Shown: positions 9,501 to 16,104 of the stretch, in pieces | Layout of the letters: each line of letters opens with the position of its first letter | Numbering within the stretch: the first letter of the stretch is position 1 | Assembly: GCF_047973035.1 (NCBI RefSeq) | Contig: NZ_JBKEBF010000006.1 | Span: 24,610-88,609, forward strand | Length of the DNA stretch: 64,000 nt | Origin: Oleidesulfovibrio sp047973035 | GTDB lineage: Bacteria; Desulfobacterota; Desulfovibrionia; Desulfovibrionales; Desulfovibrionaceae | Direction: 5' to 3' | Position numbers and translations under genes: made by a program | The notes under the pieces: generated by a model | Seen by the model: only the letters and a program-made list of their open reading frames with translations | What the model was told of the DNA's origin: nothing | The model's database searches: none

Positions 9501-10181
9501 TTCAACCTGAACTTGGGATGCGTAAAAGGTTTGCGTTGTGCCGTCGACAAACACTTTGAGTCTGATTTCCGGATCACCGGGCAGCACGGCAAGCACGGCA
9601 CCACGGCTTGAGGGGTTTGATTTGACAAACACCATTTGTCCTGGCTCGAAGGCCGCAACGGCTGTATCAGTATCCAGAGAGGATAGTGTCTTCGAGGGGG
9701 GGGGGCTTGTATTCGGCTGGGAATCCACCGCTACAAGCTCTGCCTTGGCTGTGCGTAAACGCAGAATCAATGCATCATCTGCGCCGATAACACCGGAAAA
9801 ACGCTGGATGGTATCAAGGTCGCGGTAGATATCGTCAGTAGGAAATCCGTCTGCATCCGCATGCGCCCAACGGTTGCGAATGGTAAGCATCTCTTTAACA
9901 AAATGCCGAGCTTCGGAGGTAAGATTCAGGCTGTTGGAAATTTGGTACCAGTTTTGATCCAGCACACGGAGCAGCCCTGCTAGATCCAAACCACCAAGCG
10001 CGGTAATCTGGCGCTGTTCAAGATACTTTTTTTGTTGAAATGACAGGTTACTGACAACAGCTTTATTCCACCAGTCGTCAAATAGCGGCGGTAAAACTCT
10101 TTCTAGAAATATGGCGAGTTGGGAGGCTACGTCGCTAAAGTGCCTAGCTATCATTCCGTGAGTCGAGGCCTTATCATGCAT
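6549..10181 (-). CDS. HEPN-SNF2 helicase fusion (candidate defence protein)
   Basis: A 1,210-residue protein with two parts. The N-terminal 130 residues are helical and contain RNRWAH at residues 102-107, an Rx4H motif of HEPN ribonuclease domains in the Swt1-type context. After a low-complexity linker at about 155-180 comes a SNF2/RapA-like helicase. It has Walker A GVGVGKT (293-299), DEAH (413-416), the TATP motif, and RIGRIDRNGQ as motif VI. The C-terminal 300 residues include coiled-coil-rich stretches. The linker proline run (residues 160-162) is encoded by a C10 tract. Losing one C would end the protein after about 74 out-of-frame codons, and gaining one would end it after about 10. Expression of the helicase may therefore be phase-variable. 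The start has a weak ribosome site. An immune role is an inference. Confidence 0.85.
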   Translation of the reverse strand: MHDKASTHGMIARHFSDVASQLAIFLERVLPPLFDDWWNKAVVSNLSFQQKKYLEQRQITALGGLDLAGLLRVLDQNWYQISNSLNLTSEARHFVKEMLTIRNRWAHADADGFPTDDIYRDLDTIQRFSGVIGADDALILRLRTAKAELVAVDSQPNTSPPPSKTLSSLDTDTAVAAFEPGQMVFVKSNPSSRGAVLAVLPGDPEIRLKVFVDGTTQTFYASQVQVEQQQECIENALACDQFHAHLTALQINYPGLSTLYSLNAARVDFIPYQFRPVLRFIRSDRPRLLIADGVGVGKTIEAGLILRELQARREIRSVLIICPRPLVIEKKWQNEMKRFEERFTHLDGTTLRYCIEEMYLDGEWPEQHKKAILPYSLFDETLLHGSAHDKKRKRKVGLLNLDPPPRFDLVIVDEAHHIRNQETLRHKAVSFFCEHADAVLFLTATPIQLGSNDLFVLLNTLRPDLIIDQESFLHMAEPNPFINEAVSALRSQEPDWQQQALTALDQATSTQWGQAILRHNPHFAQIYTTLAGEPITHEERVKMISYTEELHTFAGIINRTRRRDIGNFTIRKPETVVVDFTPAQRHLHDELLKIQARIFSELHNGVNVAFMMTTIRRQAASCLYGLAPFLKDILNRHLDELALIEAGASDVSADMDIAPIEGQIQQLLAAALSLDPSDPKLEALRTIIRDKQAMPNNKIMLFSCFRHTLAYLFANLSKKGFRVGLVHGGTPDEERVMLRARFEKSRDEADSLDILLFSEIGCEGLDYQFCDCIVNYDIPWNPMRIEQRIGRIDRNGQQSESVAIINMITPGTIDADIYHRCLYRIGVFEHELGGSEEILGEITRGIRNIADNFALSEEERNSKLQQLADNKIRFIQEQEALEQKQAELFGIQLPQEQLNREIADATSFWLAPASLHRLVAIYLQRVCGKEQEFILGEKPLKTLRLAQESRANLLKDFHKLQRKNTSAYREWENWLKGGSQRLPITFESTCAMRHPEAAFIMPLHPLVKQAALSLNLEQKSITSLSVTSDAVPAGCYEFAIYQWRFHGFRENMALTPIASSPELSTQLASLMESATDHTPPTPEPLDPAAWDTLDAQHYSLWSEARTKHQQKTQEQVEYKRESLSTSHRARMALLEEQLGQTDNEKIKKMRNAQIAAAEADYARRMQELEIALERADIVAGAVAYGVLYVEGDVYNDIDNSRSYRKASTLG
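9696..9705. repeat. G10/C10 homopolymer inside the HEPN-SNF2 gene
   Basis: Ten consecutive G on the plus strand (C on the coding strand) encode part of Ser-Pro-Pro-Pro at residues 159-162, between the HEPN and helicase domains. Tracts of this length slip readily during replication and are typical of contingency loci. As given, the gene is in frame. Confidence 0.9.
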
Positions 10182-10573
10182 TTTGTCATACTCTGTTGTT
10201 AAAACAATCCGACGACTGAGCCATAGCCGTGGCTGCCATGCCTCCTTAGGCGCATGGCAGAATGGGGGAGTTGTGTATACCCCGACCCAAGGTCATGCAT
10301 CGCGAAACGCGTATAGGCAAATGTAATTATCAAAGTTATTCACTCAGATAAAGCGGTAAGTAGCTAAGCAAAAGAGAGGAGCGCCATGGACATCTTCTGG
10401 GTTTGTGTCACAGCTGCCAAGCTGGTTTGGTTAAAAAATACTTTTACCAGCTTCGTAGACACAACCCTATCGTGCTGAAATAACTAAATGCACCCTCCAG
10501 CATGCTCGCAAGCCTCGGTATATGCCAGCAAACGCACCGCACGGCTGCGGGCATAAGGGGGCAAATTTCGAGC
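10182..10573. other. Gene-free region with inverted repeats, upstream of the HEPN-SNF2 gene
   Basis: About 390 bases without a convincing gene. It contains the promoter of the HEPN-SNF2/ATPase pair at its left edge and a perfect 9-base inverted repeat CTGCCATGC / GCATGGCAG (10233-10241 and 10252-10260). It also has a small CGCG-aaa-CGCG hairpin near 10300 and the long palindrome listed separately. Dense secondary structure beside a replication gene suggests an origin or a structured RNA. Confidence 0.5.
10399..10467. repeat. Long two-tier palindrome, possible origin or structured RNA
   Basis: The outer arms GGGTTTGTGTC (10399-10409) and GACACAACCC (10458-10467) pair with a single bulged T. 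The inner arms AAGCTGGT (10419-10426) and ACCAGCTT (10446-10453) pair perfectly around an AT-rich loop. Nothing in it codes for protein. It could be an origin or replication-protein site of the element, a transfer origin, or a folded RNA. No T-run directly follows, so a simple terminator is less likely. Confidence 0.6.
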
Positions 10574-10741
10574 ATGAACAGGGGATTTGACTGGGAGGGG
10601 CTGGCTTTTTCGGGCATTGGACGGGGATCTGCTTGGGTGTGCGGGGTTGTGATGCTTGCTGCGCTCTTTGCTATGAGTGGTTTCGTGGTGGTGATTCTGG
10701 CGTGCGGGGGATTATCCTGGAGCAGGCTGTATGACAGTTAA
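10574..10741 (+). CDS. Possible small membrane protein
   Basis: A 55-residue frame with one clear hydrophobic segment (about residues 17-45, VCGVVMLAALFAMSGFVVVI). An AAGGGGG motif lies 12 bases before the ATG at 10574, a rather long spacing. I recognise no family. It is the only plausible gene between the palindrome and the terminator of the replication gene. It could be a chance frame; the hydrophobic pattern and ribosome site are the only support. Confidence 0.4.
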   Translation: MNRGFDWEGLAFSGIGRGSAWVCGVVMLAALFAMSGFVVVILACGGLSWSRLYDS

Positions 10742-10778
10742 AGGCAGGATGGGGTATGGACGCACGGTTGCAGGTCAC

Positions 10779-10809
10779 AAAAAAGCACCCTTGGGAGGCA
10801 AGGGTGCTT
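10779..10809 (-). terminator. Terminator of the replication gene operon
   Basis: Perfect 11-base stem AAGCACCCTTG / CAAGGGTGCTT with a run of T on the minus strand. It lies about 30 bases beyond the stop codon of the 10841 gene. Confidence 0.85.
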
Positions 10810-10840
10810 GAAGTGGTTGGGCGGCGCGAAGGGAGGGCCC

Positions 10841-13462
10841 CTAGTCGACATAATAGTAAGTGTTTTTATCCCCATTGTGGCCTGACTTTTTAATCAGCCT
10901 AGCTTCGAGGAGTACCTTCAAGGTGTTTCCGGCAGTCTTTTCCGCTACGGCGAGGTGACTTTGCACTTGCTTGCGTGTGACCTTCTTTTGTGTGCGCACA
11001 AAGGCCAGTGCGCGTTCTTCTCGTGGGGACAGCGTGGTGGTGTCGGCAGGGGTGTCATCATGGGTGGACACTTGCCCGGCGTCTTCAGCCCCTATGTCAG
11101 GTACGGTTTGGGGTGAACTTTGTCGTTCCGCTCCTTTTTTTGCTGCATGGTCGGACTCTTCTACAATTTCCCCAGTTATATCTGTTGTGGCAATGAACTG
11201 CCACTCGCTTTTATTCAGCGGCAGGTGTTGCCAGAAGATTTTATTTTCAAGATGGGCAGCCGTCTTACACGACTTTACATAAAGGCCGCTCAAAGCCCCA
11301 TCCTGTTGTGTGCGCTCCATGATAACGGCGGGAGCATTCCCTTCCTTCAGCACTTCTTCTTTACCAATAACCATGGTTTCCGTGTGGCAGCGGATGGAGA
11401 ATTCGCTACTGCCACGCATTTTGCCATGTACACCTTTGCGACCGGGGTCGTCCAAGGTGTGATGCACAAGGATAACACCCACTCCAAACTCGCAGAGTTT
11501 TTTCAAGCCATCAAAGACCAAGCCTGCCGTATTTTGTTGATACGTAGCTCCAGAAGGCACAAGGGTCGTAAGGTTATCTAAAAAGACATACTCAATATTA
11601 CTGTTACGGACGTGTGCAAGCAGTGCGTCAAGATGCTCCTGCCGAGTGAGGTCAAAGTCTGCCCATAGCGACCCTCTAGGTTCGTGGAGCTTTGATATGA
11701 CATGTAGGTTCGTGCGGATATGCGCATCAAGCGTCATCTGCTTGAGCCGTGAGCCAAGCAGCAAGGGCTGTGTTTCGCTATCCAGAAGCAGGCATTTGCA
11801 TGGTGCTCCTGCACATTCAAAATTATGAAAACTGCTGCCGCTACACAGGGCCTTTGCAAGAGATAAGAGAGTAAAGGACTTCCCCGAGTTTTTTTTGCCA
11901 TGAAGCAGGCTAATGCTACCCTTGGGGAAAATACTGTTCAACGAGGGTGTGGTGCTGTGTGGCAACGCGCAGTCTTCCGTAACGCAAGAGAACAACGTTG
12001 GGGCGTCGCGGTTGTCATGTCTGTGACATTCGGTTGATTGAAAAAGTCCGTTCTTTTTGCCCCATGCGACGTAATTATCATAGCTTCGGGCCTCACATTG
12101 AAGCTTTGTAATCAGATCGGATGCTGCCATGCTAGCAAGAGCAACCGCCTTATCAAATAAAACTTGTTCAATTTCGCTGATCAAACCAGCGTCAGAACCG
12201 TCCCTCTTCTCAACCTCAGACCAAAGCACGGGGAATGGGTATACTCTGAAGCTTTGCGCTCCTGCCTTTGCCACATGGTTCTGATAGGCTTTAACTTGCG
12301 CGTGACATTCCTTGTCAGGAGCACATAGCAGGATGACGTCATGGCCTGCCAGATAGTTCCAGGGGATGGGTGACAAATCTCTGCCTATGTGGCCAGTAGC
12401 GATTACCTCACTGTCGGACAGGTTAGGCGACTCATGAATTCTTTTATCAAGAGCAATGGCAAGCCTGATATCCTGGCAGAGCAAAACTGTGGCAAAGGGG
12501 TGCCGGTCGATTTTATCCTGATTGAACAAAAAAGCCGCAGCCTTATTCCTGCCGATGCAAAGCTGGCCTCGCACGACTGTGGCAGGCAGGCTAACATATT
12601 GTGTATGGATTTTGTATGTACACACCGCACCGATGACTTGGCCGCTGTGGCCGTGGATTTGCGTTATATCCATGCAGGATGCCACGCCCATATTTGCATC
12701 ACGAAAGCCGATGTCGATTACTCGCGGGATACAGTCTCGCAGGGGTGAATCACCCTTGCGTTCAGCCACATGGGTTACGTTATGCACTGCAAAGAGATTC
12801 TCAAAATTAAGGCTGACGATGCCTGCCAACGTGGCCAGTGCATCCAGCCTGGACAAGGTAAATACACGCTGAAAAAGCGCCACAAAGCCGTACTCTTGCA
12901 GTCTGTTTCTTCCTTGGTACCAGTGAAGCATAGTAGAATCTGGGCACAGCCGTATCCCAAGATTCCTTTTTGCATGCTCAATAATCTTATGCAACAGCGG
13001 TGTTTTTAGGGATTTTAATTGGCGGCAAGCTTCATATTCTACGATGACTTCAAAAACAACAACTTGCATGTGTTCATTGTCAATGCATTGAATATTAGAA
13101 GCATTTGCAGCTCCAAGAGCCTCTTGGAGTTCCGCTGAATAAGGAGTAGGAGAGATCAGAGGAATGAATTGTGCCTTGGTCGCATGGCTGCTTTTTATCG
13201 GTCTGTCCCATGAGCGGATAATCCTTCGCAAGTAGACATCATCGCAGTGTAGCATGTTGCCTCTTTCTGGCGAAGGATGGCTGCTCATTATATGTCTCGC
13301 CGGGAGAGGTAGCACTCGTATGGATGCGCTGTTGCTTGCTGAAACTGAATACTCAGCATCAATCACAGTATTGTCCTTGCATACTGGGCGTACCACTGTG
13401 GTGCTGGTGCCATTTTCGCTGTGTTCGGCCTTCTTCATCTGGTCCTTGAGATTATAATGCAT
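10841..13462 (-). CDS. Toprim / RepA-like AAA ATPase replication protein
   Basis: An 873-residue protein that looks like the element's own replication enzyme. The middle part (about 265-445) resembles a Toprim domain of primase-helicases, with a beta-strand plus acidic pattern in VILLCAPDKE. A RecA-like ATPase follows: GKKNSGKS is the Walker A motif (522-529), and VFLDNLTTL is a Walker B region near 615. ILVHHTLDDPGRKGVHGKMRGSSEF is typical of hexameric RepA-type helicases (AAA_25). The last 60 residues form a winged helix. An AAGG site precedes the ATG. It is the last gene of a three-gene operon with the excisionase-like protein and the 121-residue protein, and ends at a strong terminator. 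The zinc-binding and catalytic primase residues could not be established. Confidence 0.75.
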   Translation of the reverse strand: MHYNLKDQMKKAEHSENGTSTTVVRPVCKDNTVIDAEYSVSASNSASIRVLPLPARHIMSSHPSPERGNMLHCDDVYLRRIIRSWDRPIKSSHATKAQFIPLISPTPYSAELQEALGAANASNIQCIDNEHMQVVVFEVIVEYEACRQLKSLKTPLLHKIIEHAKRNLGIRLCPDSTMLHWYQGRNRLQEYGFVALFQRVFTLSRLDALATLAGIVSLNFENLFAVHNVTHVAERKGDSPLRDCIPRVIDIGFRDANMGVASCMDITQIHGHSGQVIGAVCTYKIHTQYVSLPATVVRGQLCIGRNKAAAFLFNQDKIDRHPFATVLLCQDIRLAIALDKRIHESPNLSDSEVIATGHIGRDLSPIPWNYLAGHDVILLCAPDKECHAQVKAYQNHVAKAGAQSFRVYPFPVLWSEVEKRDGSDAGLISEIEQVLFDKAVALASMAASDLITKLQCEARSYDNYVAWGKKNGLFQSTECHRHDNRDAPTLFSCVTEDCALPHSTTPSLNSIFPKGSISLLHGKKNSGKSFTLLSLAKALCSGSSFHNFECAGAPCKCLLLDSETQPLLLGSRLKQMTLDAHIRTNLHVISKLHEPRGSLWADFDLTRQEHLDALLAHVRNSNIEYVFLDNLTTLVPSGATYQQNTAGLVFDGLKKLCEFGVGVILVHHTLDDPGRKGVHGKMRGSSEFSIRCHTETMVIGKEEVLKEGNAPAVIMERTQQDGALSGLYVKSCKTAAHLENKIFWQHLPLNKSEWQFIATTDITGEIVEESDHAAKKGAERQSSPQTVPDIGAEDAGQVSTHDDTPADTTTLSPREERALAFVRTQKKVTRKQVQSHLAVAEKTAGNTLKVLLEARLIKKSGHNGDKNTYYYVD

Positions 13463-13475
13463 AATACCTTCAACT

Positions 13476-13841
13476 TTAGGCTACAGGTTTATTGACACTG
13501 GTTGTGATGCTAAACTCAGGAACCAGCTTCATGTCGACATCTATACTGTTCAGGCTTTCTGCTTGTTCAGGGGATAATCTGCTGCACTGTTCCTCAACTG
13601 TTTTCGTTATTGCTGCTAACCCCTCCTCGATCGCCCTCCGCGTTCCGGAACCGTCAAACGATACGTTGACCTTGTCTGACTGCAAGTAGGGTTGCTGCTG
13701 TGTATCAAGTTCAATTGCACGACGAACCTGATTTATCATTTTCTGCAGTGCGGGAGATATGGTGTTTTTGCGGTTTCCTTTGTCGTTTTCCTGCATACCG
13801 ATGTTCTCTAATAGATGTTGGGGGGCCTTGTCGTGACGCAT
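13476..13841 (-). CDS. Hypothetical protein in the replication operon
   Basis: A 121-residue, soluble, polar protein with a perfect AGGAGGT ribosome site. It has predicted helices around residues 28-45 and 66-98 and ends in a beta-rich segment. No known domain was recognised. It sits 13 bases before the replication protein and 33 bases after the excisionase-like gene, so it is almost certainly part of their operon. It may be an accessory replication or regulatory factor. The ribosome site and tight spacing support the gene being real. Confidence 0.65.
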   Translation of the reverse strand: MRHDKAPQHLLENIGMQENDKGNRKNTISPALQKMINQVRRAIELDTQQQPYLQSDKVNVSFDGSGTRRAIEEGLAAITKTVEEQCSRLSPEQAESLNSIDVDMKLVPEFSITTSVNKPVA

Positions 13842-13874
13842 GAGTACCTCCTAAAAACATAATAGCTTAGGTTG

Positions 13875-14114
13875 TTAGCACCTGCGTGTTGCAGGTGCTG
13901 ACGATGTTTGGTTGCCAGCCGGGTCAATGCGCGCCGCCCACATAAAGGCCATGACATCGTCGTATGCGTAGCGCACCGATTTCCCGACTTTGGAGTAAGG
14001 AATCCCTCGGCAGAAAAGCCGCTGCTTTTGTAGCGTTGAAATTGATAGACCCGTAATTTCGGCGACTTCTCGTTCAGTGAGCCAGCATTTTTCCAATGAG
14101 TTGCGTTTGTGCAT
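13875..14114 (-). CDS. AlpA/excisionase-type HTH protein
   Basis: A 79-residue protein with a MerR-like helix-turn-helix, WLTEREVAEITGLSISTLQKQR, then the wing IPYSKVGKSVRYAYDDVMAFM. The VRY-then-acidic ending of the wing is the hallmark of the AlpA/excisionase family. Such proteins direct excision or activate transcription of integrated elements. AGGAGGT precedes the ATG. As first gene of the replication operon it likely couples excision or activation with replication. Its operator may lie in the 14,115-14,456 region. Since the nearby integrase is interrupted, excision may no longer be possible. Confidence 0.85.
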   Translation of the reverse strand: MHKRNSLEKCWLTEREVAEITGLSISTLQKQRLFCRGIPYSKVGKSVRYAYDDVMAFMWAARIDPAGNQTSSAPATRRC

Positions 14115-14456
14115 TCTGCACCTCCTGCAATTGATTTCCGTTAAAGATAGACGAAAGGAGTAGGCCAGAATAGTTCCAATAGCTTCCCAGTGTTAAAAAA
14201 GAATATTTCAATATTCCAATCTATTATACCACGCTGGTATTGAAAAAAGGTCCCCTTTTTGGGGGAACCTTTTTTGAAGTATCAAAAGCCATGTGGTGGG
14301 GCGACTTCTCTATGCGACTGGGGATGTATTTTCGGTTGAGCAGAAGGCGTCGTGAGAAGCATCCTTACCCCTGAAGAATACGCATATTTTTTGGGATAAG
14401 GATTGCTTGTAGAGCGGCCATTAAGTAGCACTTAGATTGATTGAAAATGGAGGAGG
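14115..14456. promoter_or_regulatory. Divergent promoter region with operator and terminator-like hairpin
   Basis: This stretch separates the leftward replication operon from the rightward split gene. A perfect inverted repeat ATACCA-cgc-TGGTAT lies at 14226-14240. A hairpin with A-run and T-run flanks (14243-14275) follows and could terminate transcription in either direction. The remaining 180 bases before the split gene show no other feature. Confidence 0.55.
14243..14275. terminator. Bidirectional terminator-like hairpin
   Basis: AAAAAAGGT-CCCC, loop of T, then GGGG-AACCTTTTTT. T-runs are present on both strands. Confidence 0.65.
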
Positions 14457-15005
14457 ATGATGTCCAGCAGAAATGAACTTATTTTGCCTGTAGGCGAGTT
14501 GTTATATCAACAAGGCCGAGATCTTCAGGCTATGGTGCTCTTATGCCTCAAACATAAGATTCCAATTTATCACCCTGATTCGAATAAAGAGATTTATCCG
14601 CACACTGAACTTGAACGCCGTGCCAAGTATAGCGGGATAGTTCGCATTTCGTATAAATTTGACGCTGATATTTCCTTCTTATTTTTAAAGCACTCTCTGT
14701 ATGACAAATTCGACATAACTATATGTGGCTGTGATCTTTCTTCAGAAGCATATGGTGATAAGGCAGCTGAAAAGCTTATGGAGATTGAAAAACGAGAGAA
14801 GCTCGCCTCGCAAACATGTGGACCTTCAAATGACCCCATGCCCTACGGGCACAAGCTCTACGGGGAGAGGATGGCAATAGGGCTAAAGCGCCCGCTGGAG
14901 GCAATTGCCTCTCTTAATGGCTATGATATTTTCTTTGTCGATAATTGTAGCAGGCACACAGCCTCGGGGGGGGGCACATACAAAAAAATATCTCGTTTGC
15001 GTTAA
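14457..15005 (+). CDS. Unknown protein, 5' part of a gene split at a G9 tract
   Basis: This part has a GGAGGAGG site at the ATG pair 14457/14460 and encodes 182 residues as given. It begins ELILPVGELLYQQGRDLQAMVLL, suggesting a helical start, followed by mixed alpha/beta sequence. No family was recognised. The frame runs into nine G at 14966-14974 and ends about 10 codons later. Adding one G would carry translation on, without a stop, through GHIQKNISFALNN into the 15068-15988 frame and give a single protein of 510 residues. I therefore read this as the 5' half of one gene that is off, mutated, or mis-sequenced at the tract. Confidence 0.65.
   Translation: MMSSRNELILPVGELLYQQGRDLQAMVLLCLKHKIPIYHPDSNKEIYPHTELERRAKYSGIVRISYKFDADISFLFLKHSLYDKFDITICGCDLSSEAYGDKAAEKLMEIEKREKLASQTCGPSNDPMPYGHKLYGERMAIGLKRPLEAIASLNGYDIFFVDNCSRHTASGGGTYKKISRLR
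14966..14974. repeat. G9 homopolymer at the frame break
   Basis: Nine G on the coding strand lie exactly where two open frames meet. The downstream frame is open from the tract to 15988 with no stop. A G10 (or G7) allele would be in frame. Confidence 0.9.
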
Positions 15006-15067
15006 ATAACAAAATATCATCTGTTGAGCATGTTTGTAGTGACTCTATTCAACAAATATCTTTTAGG

Positions 15068-15988
15068 GTGGTGCATCTTTCTGGAAATAACAAAAACAAT
15101 GCTGCTCTTCAAAAGACTATAGGTGAGATCTTGAATTCGCTGAAAGACAGTGAGCAACTCATGCGAACGCCTTCTTGTGCATTGAGAGACAGTGAAAAAC
15201 GTGATCGCTTTCTTTCGTTATATCATCAAAGTAAGGAGATTGTCGGTACAGTAAGAATTGAAGAAAGAAAAGGATGGAGATTTATATGTAGCACATCTGC
15301 AATATTTATGAACAACTACACAGATTTACGCCTTGTTGCTGTGAAAGGTAGACTGAGAAAAGAATTAAAGCACCTTGATGTAAATATTCGAAATGAAAAA
15401 ACAGAAGAATATATAAAATTTTTATACTTTAATGATTTCGAGTACTATAAGGATAAAAAGAAGCGTAGTATCGAACAATACTACTTTATTTTTGATTGTG
15501 ATGAATATTGCAAGCTCTATCACCCTTTTGATCACGCGAAAGGGGAAGTTGCATGGCTAAATAATCTAAAAAAGTTTAGGTATGATATAAAATCAATAGA
15601 GCAATTCCCTCCAATTGCAAATTTCGACGATGCAAAAAAATGGCTAATTAGCTATTATGAAAATTTAATGGAGGGTGAATGTGATACGAATAATAAAATT
15701 CAGATGCATCTTTACACTCTTTTGCTAAAAGATAATACATATGAAAATGCTTATGCAATATTAAAAAAATATCCATCTATAGGGAATGGTTCAAAATCAT
15801 CTGAGTATATTAAAAAGCAATGCAACAGGTATATCAAACAGTTAGAGAGGCATGCGTCAAAAAACAGATTGCCATATATTGACTTTAAAGACTTCCCATC
15901 TTCTGTAAAGGGAAGGGGAAAGGGGGACGAAAAGAAGATTTGTGAAAGCCTTGTAAAGCAAATGGAGAATCGCTACAATTTTTTATAG
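15068..15988 (+). CDS. Unknown protein, 3' part of the same split gene
   Basis: The ORF has a GTG at 15068, but the frame is open back to the G9 tract at 14966. It encodes at least 306 residues rich in Lys, Tyr, Asn and Asp and is distinctly AT-rich compared with the rest of the window, a sign of recent transfer. Visible patterns include WRFICSTSAIFMNN and IEQYYFIFDCDEYCKLYHPFDHAKGEVAWL in the middle, and a helical C-terminus. I recognise no domain. No ribosome site suits independent translation, so it is best seen as the downstream part of the 14457 gene, made only when the tract slips. It lies between the replication module and the integrase, a usual cargo position. Confidence 0.6.
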   Translation: MVHLSGNNKNNAALQKTIGEILNSLKDSEQLMRTPSCALRDSEKRDRFLSLYHQSKEIVGTVRIEERKGWRFICSTSAIFMNNYTDLRLVAVKGRLRKELKHLDVNIRNEKTEEYIKFLYFNDFEYYKDKKKRSIEQYYFIFDCDEYCKLYHPFDHAKGEVAWLNNLKKFRYDIKSIEQFPPIANFDDAKKWLISYYENLMEGECDTNNKIQMHLYTLLLKDNTYENAYAILKKYPSIGNGSKSSEYIKKQCNRYIKQLERHASKNRLPYIDFKDFPSSVKGRGKGDEKKICESLVKQMENRYNFL

Positions 15989-16104
15989 CTTTAGTTTGGA
16001 GTATCAGAAAATTGATCACCCCTTACCTAGCTTTTGCTCATCAAGATATCATCCACCACACTCGCTGCTCTTTGTAGAGCCTCATCAGCCAAATGAGCAT
16101 ACCG

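Noticed and set aside
3485..10181. Assignment of the ATPase/helicase pair to DISARM or to another named defence system
   Set aside because: The DUF1998 protein, phospholipase D-like protein and methyltransferase of DISARM are absent. HEPN-SNF2 plus sacsin-like ATPase did not match any named system I can be sure of.
14966..15067. Programmed -1 frameshifting at the G9 tract
   Set aside because: Possible in principle, but no clear downstream pseudoknot or slippery heptamer other than the G run itself was seen. Slippage variation, mutation or a sequencing error explains it more simply.
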